Shown here: positions 48,211 to 58,274 of the stretch, one piece after another
Position numbering within the stretch: position 1 is the stretch's first letter
Layout: the number at the start of each line of letters is the position of its first letter
Assembly (NCBI RefSeq): GCF_051622035.1
Contig: NC_135367.1
Coordinates: forward strand, 8,654,501-8,718,500
Source of the DNA: Arctopsyche grandis
Taxonomy: Eukaryota; Arthropoda; Insecta; Trichoptera; Hydropsychidae
DNA: 64,000 nucleotides
Reading direction: 5' to 3'
Position numbers and translations under genes: made by a program
The notes under the pieces: generated by a model
What the model was told of the DNA's origin: nothing
Seen by the model: only the letters and a program-made list of their open reading frames with translations
Database searches by the model: none

Positions 48211-48484
48211 TAGTTCCATAACGCCGAAACGAAAAATCGTTCAATCGCATCTATGTATGTGTGTTAATATAAAACCTGAAAGGATGTATGTGTGTATATT
48301 TTTTGGATGGACAAGTATACAGGTTTAAAAAAATAAATACTACAATTATTAAAAGTTTATAAGAATGCAGGAGATCACGCCGTGAACACTGACAAGAACA
48401 CACACACATGCTCATTTGTAAGCGGACGGTCGGGCGAGCGTGCATGCTGAAACCGTAGCGTCAATAGCCTCGAGCGTAGTTCAT

Positions 48485-48545
48485 GTATCAATTCCTTTCC
48501 AAAACCACCCATTGAAATATCAACGGACACAACTCCAGTGTACAA
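48485..48545 (+). mobile_element. Helitron-like 3' end fragment
   Basis: 'aaaccacccattgaaatatc' and 'aacggacacaactccagt' resemble the Helitron 3' hairpin at 59941-59978, with the terminal CTAG changed. Confidence 0.35.
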
Positions 48546-48599
48546 TCGGTCTTTTTTTGTGCGATAGATGCGATCTCTATAAAAAAGTCTTGGCATACG

Positions 48600-50495
48600 T
48601 AGAAAAAGTAGGGAAGCGTTCCATAATTTTTAAGAACGAGTAGAGTGCCGGTTATTAAAGTTTGGAAAGGAGGGGGGATATCGCTCAGGATTTTTTGAGA
48701 ATTTGCTTAAACTTAATATAAACCGCATAAAAAGAAAATTGAATAAATGAATGGTAACATTATCTACCGCACCCAAGCATGTACGCCAGTAGAACGCATC
48801 GCTTATTTATAACCAGAGTAAAAGTTGGCAGAACTGCGTCAAAATAATTTGGCGATTGATTATACACCAATTTGATCCCAAACTGAGTTTTATACTTGGA
48901 AAATAATTTATATCTACCATCCACCATTCATATAACAAGCTTTAGACAAAATACAATACAATCACACTAAATACATGACAACATGAAATAAATTTAAAAT
49001 ATAAGCATGCTCTACATATAATACATTTACAAGCTACTGATACATATATATTTACACTATTTATACTAGGGTTATTTTGATATAATACAGATACGAAATG
49101 TAAAGAATGTAATAAAAGATGTCATATTTTCTTAAAAAAATCGTAAAATAATTTGTTTTATACAAAATGAATAAAAGACATCTTGCATTAACATTTCAAA
49201 TGTTAAATTTTAAAATTTATTCATCAGTGCTAATATTATTATTATATTTTTTTTCTTAAAAAAAAAAACAAGAATCATTGATGAATAAATAAATTTTGTA
49301 TGCAATTTTACAGGAGGGGTTTTATAAATTAAATTTGGTACTAAAAATAAAAAGTGGAATCACAAAATTGGGATTGTGGTAAATTGGAAAAAAAAATGTT
49401 TTTAAAATCAAATGCACTAACCTCACAGGCAGGCTGTTAAGTTGGCAACACTCAAAATGCACTCAACAGATTTTTTTATGATCAAAATCTTCAACAATTA
49501 GGAAATTCCAAGTCTTCCCTGTGAAAAATGGAAGACCGAAATGTAAATTTGGAAGAAACACAATTAGAAATGGTGAATTGTTTCAAAAAGAAAAAAAGAA
49601 AAATTGAAGAAAAAAGTAACACCATGAATGAAATGAATGAATGATTTTTGTTTTATTATTTTAATTTGCATGAACGTCGATTCATAGTTTCTGAAATTCC
49701 AACATAAATTACACATAAACATTTAAAACTGCGATTAGTGAAGTACGTAATAATAATCATCAAGCAATAAGCCAGTGTTAATATAAATGGTATAATAATA
49801 AAAAAAAAACCGGCAAAAACTCATTGTTATTGTTAAAAGCAAAAAAAAATTCGTTAGTAAACATACATACATGTATTAGTAAAATCCATTAAAAAGTCAT
49901 AATACATAATGTACAATATAACAGTAAATGTATGCAAGGTTGCACACGACATATGTACATAATTGAAATTCCACATACATACATACAATATGCATAATAT
50001 TCCAATATCGTTTATTAATACATAAACGTTGCGAATTTAGAAAGTTATCAAAAAATACCGCAAAAAGATTAAAATTCCTCTCCTATGTACACAGATGAAG
50101 TCCATAATGTTTATATTAATTGATGACTCATATGAACATTCTAGTGATACGAGCGTGTTAACAGATCCACTACTGACTGCATGACTCAATGAAACGAGAG
50201 ATCATTTTTTTTACTTATTTTTTATTGTATTCCGATCGACGAGATAAGCAATAGTGAAAGTGTTATAATATAAAAACATTGAAAGCGACAATTATTTTTT
50301 TACACATATATAATTGCAACAATGGTGAAGTTTTACACATATTGATAAATTTTGTGATGATATTTGAATGAATTTTGGACAGGTGTACTAAGCAGTTGAC
50401 ACTGTGTTGTATTAGAAAGTGACAGGTTACAATTGTTGGCCGGTGTATTATTATTATTGGCCACTCATATAATGATGCGAACTAACACGTAATCA
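48600..50495. other. AT-rich intergenic DNA
   Basis: Very AT-rich. Short foldbacks at about 49118-49184 and 49213-49305; otherwise no gene or repeat that I can name. Confidence 0.35.
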
Positions 50496-50501
50496 TCAAT
50501 A

Positions 50502-50703
50502 GGGCGAAATCACACAGGGAAGAACGGCACGTCGTGTGCTTGGCTTCCCGCTGTGGGGGTTCTCCTACATTTCTTCAAATATGGGACACACCGTTATCGA
50601 TCACTGTCAAGCAAGGATACAATTTTACCTAAAACACTCCAGGGGGTGTATAAAAGTATCTAAAAAAACCATGTGCCGCGTTCCTTCCTGTGTGATTTCG
50701 CCC
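50502..50703. mobile_element. GGGCG-family MITE, copy 3
   Basis: Inverted ends GGGCGAAATCACACAGG and, on the other strand, GGGCGAAATCACACAGGA, flanked by ATA (50499-50501 and 50704-50706). A 202-bp non-coding element; the best-preserved ends of the family. Confidence 0.7.
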
Positions 50704-51239
50704 ATAGTGAAGAGAATCGTGTACGTTTTTTTTGTATTTACAAGGCTTTTTTAAGCATCAAATCAAAGTGGCCAATGACTAGTACCTGATGAATTTTCGA
50801 CTAAATGTGAATTTGTTCTCTTTTTTTAGTAAATAGGTCCAAATTTTAGAAAACTTTCATAAATATTCTCATTGTATTTGTATGTAAATAAGTGTGCTGT
50901 AATAAATCTTGTTGTAATGGAGGGGGATATATGTATTTTGCATTGTATTATGAGCTGATGTAAGTCATACTTTTTTCTTTCAATATATTTTGTTTTATAT
51001 TTATGATACACACTCCCCCCCTATTGAGCTAAACATAAGAAAATTTTGATTTGAGCTTAACATAAGAAAGGGGCAACGATAGAAGCACTACGTCTCAGAT
51101 CTTCGCACATTGAGTAGGTGAATCATTCTCAGTTATAAATGCAATATATAAACATAATATTATCAGTCGACAGTCGAAAAAAAAGTATGGCCGCCATTTG
51201 TCACGTTAGGGTTGATTCAACTGTCACTTCGGCTCCGAT

Positions 51240-51740
51240 TCAAATGTGTAGGATGTGTCCAATGAGGTTATGTCGCTGTGGGAGTGAGGAGTGAGGAGTG
51301 AGGAGTTTGATGGAAGACGATGTGATGTGATGAAGAAAGTACTCACGAGTGGCGGCCTTCGGAAAGGCATGACAGCGCGTCAACAGTAGAGAGTGGCGAG
51401 TGGAGTGGCGAGTGGAGTGGAGAGTGCAGTAGAATGGAGTGTTGCAGAGACCAAGAGACCAAGAGGCTGACCAGGAGAGTTGACTCACGAGTCCCAACTA
51501 CATACGACACTAACTGAACGAGTGCAGCTGACCGAAGAGTGCACTCACAGACGACGATTACGGGTCGAGACTCACTGCACCGAACACTGGTATTGGTATA
51601 AATATCGATATGGACATGAACGCAGTTGCGCTTCCGTGTTGCACGTCAGACGCAGACGATCGCCCAACGTCGACTGCAGATGAGCGATCGGCGATCACCT
51701 CAACTCACACACACTCCCACTCCCACTCACCTACACCTAC
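51240..51740 (+). promoter_or_regulatory. GC-rich island with a TATA/initiator core promoter
   Basis: GC and CpG content rise sharply against AT-rich flanks, and 'ggagtgaggagtgagga' and 'gagtggcgagtggagtgg' runs occur. On the plus strand TATAAATA (51597-51604) lies 27 bp before CGCAGTT (A at 51624), matching the arthropod initiator CAGT and normal spacing. Downstream AGACG motifs occur at 51648 and 51654, not exactly at the DPE position. A start site for an unannotated or distal transcript is plausible. No coding exon is assigned. Confidence 0.4.
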
Positions 51741-52341
51741 ACCGAGTACACCTCGTTTTCGAACGAAACAACTATTTTTTTCGACCATTTCCACATATAC
51801 CTTGCATTATTGGCCGCTTGAATTTTTCAATTATCACATGTCAAATCCTTTTACATTAACATTAATGTTGCTCAGTTAACTCTTCACCCCGAATTTACAA
51901 TAACTACACACTCGTACATAAACAATTGAAGCGTTTTCCCTACTTACTTTTCTTCAATTATAATCCAATCAATCTATGTTTATTTTTATTCTTGGTGATC
52001 GTTTGTACCTACGATTGAGCCTGAGCTCATTTATATAAGGCTTTTCTTAGCTTCATTATAAAGTTCCCCTAGAGAAACTTGTTAAATCATTTAAAATTTC
52101 CAATTTCTACGATGAATCACTTATTAATATTTATTATTTACATATTAGCCACAGTGACATTACAGGATGTTCTAACGTGTCACTGTGGCTAGACATATAA
52201 GCATAATACAAATACTATATATAAGAAAATTAGCGAGACATCTATGTTACAGATAATACATTTTTGAAATCATATTCAAATAGTGGTGACATAGTGGGTA
52301 AGATTGTTTTTTTTTTTGCCAATTAGATGTAGGAATCGCTT

Positions 52342-53055
52342 TGTAGGCGGGGTAGGATGTGTTGACCGTATCCCAGCCTAACGAAACACTGTTGTGCTTG
52401 TTTTAATAAAGTTTTATTGTTTGCCTAAATATTGTACAAAGGTATTAGAATATTTGGGCAAAAGTATGTCGTTCAGCGGTCTCTGGATATGGTAGAGTGT
52501 CGCTGGCTCGGCATTCGGCTATGTTCAGAAGGTCTCTGGATGCGGCAGTGTGTTGCTGGCTCGGCGTTCGGCTATGTTCAGAAGGTCTCTGGATGTGGTA
52601 AAGTGTCGCTGGCTCGGCATTCGGCTATGTTCGGCTAGTCTCTGGATGCGGCAGTGTGTTGCTGGCTCGGCGTTCGGCTATGTTCAGAAGGTCTCTGGAT
52701 GCGGCAGTGTGTTGCTGGCTCGGCGTTCGGCTATGTTCAGAAGGTATCTGGTCTGCTGCTGTGTGTCGACGCTTGCTGCTGTGGGTCGACTGGCGTTGTT
52801 TGGGTTGTACCTCCTTTTATAGTGTTTCTGGTTGCTGGCTGTTGTTGATACGTATGCGAGGAATGTGTTTTTGTCGATGGGGTAGACTTTTCTGGAACGA
52901 TTGGCACCGTTCCGCCCGATGTAGTTTAATGGCTGCAGGTGTGCTTCGACTGGTTTGTTTCCGCTCGAGTGGTAGGGGTGGAGCTTTCTCGAAGGTTTTA
53001 GGAATGTATTCTGCGTCGCAGTATATGTCTTGATGATGGTGACGAGATTCCCACA
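52342..53055. mobile_element. Solo LTR with GCTT duplication
   Basis: A 714-bp unit starts TGTAGGCGGGG, ends GATTCCCACA and is flanked by GCTT (52338-52341 and 53056-53059) inside a SINE. It contains an AATAAA near 52404 and an internal 53-bp minisatellite (52479-52750). The GC content differs from the surroundings. This is an LTR retrotransposon reduced to one LTR. Confidence 0.8.
52479..52750. repeat. 53-bp minisatellite within the solo LTR
   Basis: Units start at 52479, 52532, 52585, 52638, 52691 and 52744 (the last partial), exactly 53 bp apart. Each begins 'gtctctggat' and contains 'gctggctcggc' and 'ttcggctatgttc'. 53 is not a multiple of three, so the open frames across it are incidental. 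Confidence 0.9.
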
Positions 53056-53239
53056 GCTTCAATAATGAAATCAGATAAATTGGCAAACTCAGAAAGAAAA
53101 CGATCGACTTGGAGTCACAAATATCGAAGTCTGCAGCAGCGTTTGAGATTATAGATTATACTCAAACTAAATTCTTTCCAATCGAGGTCAACTCACGGGA
53201 TCGAATTTTCGGTGCTTAGTATCAAAGCTACCATGGAGC

Positions 53240-53735
53240 CATACTGTTTATATTCCAGAGCATGCATTACACATGTTTACGTATTGAAAAAAATTAAATC
53301 CACTCAAATCTTTTTACATATCAGATCTGTAGAATAATGCCTGAAATCATTTAAAAATCGTCTACTCTCGCACTTCCGCAGTAAAACAAATACGGCGTAT
53401 TAAAAGTGTAATTACAGAAGAACGCAATGCTCATCAACGTGAGCTCATAATTTAAGGACATCCATAAATCTAATCTCGTAGCGTTATACGTTAGGCGCTT
53501 ATGTCCAGGGCCACTCTTTTAGGTGGCCTCTCAGGTTTGCCATGTAAAGAAAAGTGGCGTGAACCCAGTGTTCTTGATTGGTGACTATGAATAGAGGAGT
53601 GGCTGTGGAAGCAAACCATACTAGATCAGTGCCTCTAAAAAATAGTTGCGACTGCCAATTTAGCTAGAGAATCTTTCTCCAGGACGATTGTAAGAATTTC
53701 ATTATGGGGGTAGGGCGAGTGAGACGACTGTATTG
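53240..53735. other. Intergenic, no feature recognised
   Basis: Mixed sequence. No exon or known repeat seen. Confidence 0.3.
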
Positions 53736-53739
53736 GTAA

Positions 53740-54025
53740 GGGCGGTTTCAGACTAGCGTTTTATACGCGCGTATAATCTCGTTTTTTGAAGTGCTTGTAG
53801 ACGCGTATAGGCGCGTCGTTTTCCATACGCGCAACTCGTACGAGCGTAGACGCGCTTATAAGCTCGTCTTATCCATGTTGATACTAAATCACCACTACCG
53901 GTTGGAGCGAACACGCTGGAATAAGCCCGTGTACGCGAGTCCGGTTTTTTGAAGCGCGAAATGTAGCGCGCGTATGCCGAAACGACGATATACGCGCAGA
54001 AAAATACGCTAGTCTGAAACCGCCC
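53740..54025. mobile_element. PIF/Harbinger-like MITE with perfect ends
   Basis: A 286-bp element with 20-bp perfect inverted ends (GGGCGGTTTCAGACTAGCGT) flanked by TAA (53737-53739 and 54026-54028). The interior is rich in 'acgcgc' and 'tatacgcgc' words. Non-coding. Confidence 0.8.
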
Positions 54026-54029
54026 TAAT

Positions 54030-54775
54030 GCACAACTATTTATTTTGGCAGCCGGGGAGGAAGTGAATGCTTACCGGCGAAGCAATGGCCAGCCGATGAT
54101 TTTACGGTCAGTACCTCGGGTTTGCCACAACCCTGAGTTGATGAATTGAACTACATCATCGACGCTCGACTTATTTACCTCTTTCGATATTTTTTTCTCC
54201 TGATGCTGTGGATAAAATCTTTTTCAGTGACGTTTTTTTAAATGTTTTAAAAACGTGCCTCGACTAAAAATTTGAATCCCAATTTATAAAATAAAATATT
54301 TAACTTGAATGCAAACAAAATTCGGAGGTTATTTATTCGTACCCGTCTCTTTTATGAAAAAAAAAAACGACTTCTATAACAAACTATTGCATGTCTTGTT
54401 AGTTTTAAAATATTATTTAACGACCAAACGCGATTTTCAATGTATAATAGGTATGAACGACAACAATGGGTGTCAATAATGTTAATTTGCATTTTATGAT
54501 AAGCACATTTGGTTCGATCGCTGTTGATTCAGTTGCACTCGTTTCGGTCAACGTTCATTCTTATAATCAATTTTGATTATTATATCGCAAAGTACAATAT
54601 AATTTAACAGAAGCTGCGTGGCGTTTATGCATCTTTTTGATGTCGCTGCGTGTTTGACATCTCGCTGACGTTTGACAGCTGATAAGAAAAACAGTTGATA
54701 AGAAATTGAAAAAATCGCCGGCAGCTAATTCTGTCGCATTCTGAAAATTTTGGATTTACATTGCAAATCATTCAA
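54030..54775. other. Upstream region of the acyl-CoA dehydrogenase
   Basis: Contains the presumed promoter. I see no clear TATA box near the start. The segment 54060-54190 has higher GC without recognisable identity. Confidence 0.35.
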
Positions 54776-57523
54776 ATGGCCATTTCAAACACTCGTCCCC
54801 TTGTGGGTAGGTATATTTAAACATTACTACGCGCTAACTTTCCACTATGAAAATTTCCTTAATTTTCTTTTACTTTACAGGAATTATTAAACAACTTCAA
54901 CAACCGATTTTGATAAAGAGATTCTTCAATCATCGACTTTCATTAGAGCACAAATTAATTCAAAGCACGTGTAGAAATTTCGCCGAAAAGGAATTGAAAC
55001 CCGTCGCTAACCATCTGGACAAAACTGCTGTGTTTCCAAAACAAAAAGTCAGTTAAATTACAAAATTAGCTACTTGAACATGCATATACTTACCAATCTA
55101 ATTTGCTAGATTCAACAATTGGGTAAAATGGGATATCTCGCAATGGGAACCCACCCTGATTACGACGGAATGGGTTTGGATTCCTTAGCAATTGCAATCG
55201 CCGTTGAAGAGTTGTCCAGGGGTTGTGCTTCTACCGGAGTGATAGTTTCAATACACAACTGTCTCTTTGCCAATTTGATCAACAAACGTGGAACGACGGA
55301 ACAAAAACTAAAATATCTCAAACCTTTTGCTAAAACAACACTCGGATGTTTTGCATTGAGTGAACCCAGTTAGTAATTATTTACATATTAGTTATTAGAA
55401 CTATGCCACACCCGTCAACTTCTTTGTCGCTCACATTTCCATACATTTTTTCGTGTCGCGCAACTAATCGACTGACAAAGTTGCTCGGTGTGGTTCGGCT
55501 CTTAGATGGTTACAAATTTTCTTAGAAAACTTGAAGGAATTGTTCATTCTATGTAGACGCCGGTACTAATGTTGCTGATCTTGCCACGACGGCTAGACAA
55601 GACGGTGATTATTGGATTATTAACGGCAGTAAATCTTGGGTTTCTTCTGCACATGAAGGAGAAGCGATCATCGTTTTTGCCAATACGGATAAAAGTCTGA
55701 ATCATAAAGGCATTACAGGTATGACAAAATAATTAAAAAAATATACATATTTAACCCTTTGAATGCTGACCAAAGTCTATGAGCCTGAAATACGCCGATA
55801 TGCGTTGTTTTTTGAATATGTAAAAAATAAACAAGAATATTACCCGCTAAGCCTTTCCAGGTAGCATTGAACATGGATCGTGTAATCCGGGTCAATGTTT
55901 ATAAAGACTGGTTTACACCGGAATTTCTGAATTTATAACCATATCAGAATTTCTCGATGGAAATCCCTAACTGCCGAGTATTTTAGATTGTGGCTTGGCA
56001 TTTAGATTGTAAACATTACATTTTAACAACAACGAAGAAGATGTAACTGGTTTTGGAAAAATACATTCATTAATAGACTTATTCTATATTGTTGCAAGAT
56101 ATAATAAAGAGTCTAAACATACACCTTTACAAAACTCGAAATCCTCGGCGGTAGTGATCTTGGGTGTGTTTGGATTAGCTATAATTTTTACAAACCCCCT
56201 TTACGTTTCACTTACGATTACAATTCAGAGGACAATTTACCTCTTATCCGATCGTTTTCATACTTTGCCATATTGCTCATTTTGATCATCAATATAAGTA
56301 AATGGATCTTCCGCCATTACGATAGAGATAAAATATCGTTTAAGACGCGTTTGAAGTTCGAATATTTTAAATCTGGATGACGTCTGTGTAGTCTTTAATT
56401 TTATACATAGATGGCGGTAGTAAATACAAAACTAAAAGGAGTTTGTTTTTAAAAAACTATTTTTATACCGGCTTTCTATTGGATTTCTAAATAATTCTAG
56501 TTGTAAATGTTGGTGAAATTTTCAGCATGACGGCCTTTCAACAGAAAAGACGTCAGCACTCAAAGGGTTTATCAATATATAATTCAATTTAATAATTTTG
56601 ATTTAGCATTCATCGTTGATAGAAATACTCCTGGTGTGATATTAGGATTAAAAGAAAATTTGATGGGTATAAGGTAAAATAATAATTTAAAATCTACAAT
56701 CGAACTTGCTATACATATATCAATTATATATAAAAAAATGTACATATTTAAGGGCATTGACAAGTTGTAATGTCACATTTGAAGTCGTGCGAGTTCACAA
56801 AGAAAACGTTTTGGGTGACATCGGTGAAGGTTTCAAAATAGCGATGAAACAATTGGACCAGGCAAGAATTGGAATAGCGGCCCAAGCGCTCGGTAATACA
56901 AATGAAATTCTTATTAAAACGTATATACAATATGTAAAAATTTTATTTTCAATCATTTACACGCATAAGGCATAGCACAAGCGGCATTGGAGTGCGCCGT
57001 ACACTATTCACTACATAAAACAGCATTTGAAAAACCAATTGCACACCTGTCGTCAGTTCAGGTAATGATTAGCACATATCACTGCCATATTAATACAACC
57101 GAAAATACACAGTTCAATTTCATCTTAGAATAGACTATCGGAGATGGCGATATCTCTGGATGCGGCGAGACTGTTAGTCTGGAGGGCCGCCTTGGAGTAC
57201 GATGCCGGAGCCCGTTCTAGCAAATACACGTCGATGGGCAAAGTATCCGCTAGTAGATGTGCCAATTTCGTCGCCGACAATTGTATCCAAATAATGGGCG
57301 GCATGGGGTTGGCCACGGAATTCCCCGCAGAACGGCACTATCGGTAATCACAATCAGTAATTAAGCTAAACAACGATATGTAGCGTGTTTTGAATACAAA
57401 ACTTAACAAAAACTTGGTAACTCCAGGGACGCCAGAGTCACCAAGATCTACGGAGGCGTGACGGACATTCAGAAAACCGTCATCGCTCAAGAGCTGATCA
57501 AGGAGTATCAGAAGAAGTCGTGA
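54776..57523 (+). CDS. ACADS: Short-chain acyl-CoA dehydrogenase-like, mitochondrial
   Basis: Nine exons join in phase: 54776-54806, 54881-55047, 55110-55368, 55557-55718, 56607-56673, 56753-56892, 56970-57061, 57129-57343 and 57427-57523. They give 409 codons (human SCAD 412). The first 35 residues are basic, fitting a mitochondrial presequence. Family signatures are clear: [13 protein letters not shown] (FAD/substrate loop), [21 protein letters not shown] and [20 protein letters not shown]. The enzyme family desaturates short acyl-CoA and passes electrons to ETF in beta-oxidation. Oddities: the catalytic-base motif, normally IYEGTSEIQ, reads IYGGVTDIQ, so residue 387 is Gly. The FAD-contact motif RxxFG reads KTAFEKP, and WITNA reads WVSSA. 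Reading frame and splice sites are intact, so this may be a diverged paralogue with altered or lost activity. Intron 4 holds a MITE. AATAAA at 57761-57766. Convergent with KLHDC10. Confidence 0.9.
55755..56567. mobile_element. piggyBac-like MITE, copy 2, with internal extra segment
   Basis: Ends CCCTTTGAATGCTGA and CAGCACTCAAAGGG match copy 1 in the same orientation; flanks are TTAA and TTTA. At 813 bp it exceeds copy 1 by about 230 bp because of an extra segment of about 270 bp at roughly 56190-56460, bounded by related 'attttta' strings, and some small deletions. It lies in intron 4 of the acyl-CoA dehydrogenase. Confidence 0.75.
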
Positions 57524-58274
57524 TTTTCGTTTCAGAATAACAAACTTCAAAGGCTTAAAATCATGTGATATTTAATAAGATGCTTAAAATTATAATACAT
57601 TATGATATTTAAATTTTTATCCATTATAGGCTTTTGTAATTTTTTTTACATAATCAGCAAATACATGCTTTCATTCCAAAAAAAAATTGATTTTACATAA
57701 AGATTTTCTAATTATGATTTTACATAAAATATATTTTTTATACATATTTATTGTTATTAAAATAAATTTTTATTAAATGCACGTGTGTAAATAAATTTCT
57801 ATCCTACACATGCACATGTTTAATTATGCATTAAAATAAGTGTACATACAAAATATCCAGGATAATGTTTCAATACATGCAACATATCACTTCAAACATT
57901 ATCAGACGTGAATCTTGCACAAGTCGAATACTGGAAATATACATTTAATCGAATAAAAAATGAGAAATACATATAAAGGCCCCATACACAGTAAAATCTA
58001 CACCGAGTATCTGTATCCTGGTAGAGATCTCAACATGGATGCAATTGTATCATCATTACTGTGATACTTTTTGTGAGTGTGACGAATTTCTACCTGTATA
58101 TACAAATTTCTCATAATACTGCGATACTAAACATGGGTTGGATAGGAACATTTCGGTCTTAAGTTTTGAAATAAATTGATATTTGGCAATCGGGTGCAAA
58201 TGTGTCGCCATTTGTATCGATACAGATATCAAAGCGTGTTAAAAATAATAATAAAAAAAAGTAATAATACAAAA

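Larger units (their letters stand above)
52255..53240 (-). repeat. SINE family A copy split by a solo LTR
   Basis: The body on the left ('aatcatattcaaatagtggt' to 'aggaatcgctt') resumes on the right ('gcttcaataatgaaatcag' to the head 'gggatcgaattttcggtg'). Removing 52342-53055 and one GCTT restores the family sequence seen elsewhere. Confidence 0.7.

Noticed and set aside
52432-53033. Overlapping plus frames of up to 125 codons
   Set aside because: They run through the 53-bp minisatellite of a solo LTR in different frames; no domain is recognisable.
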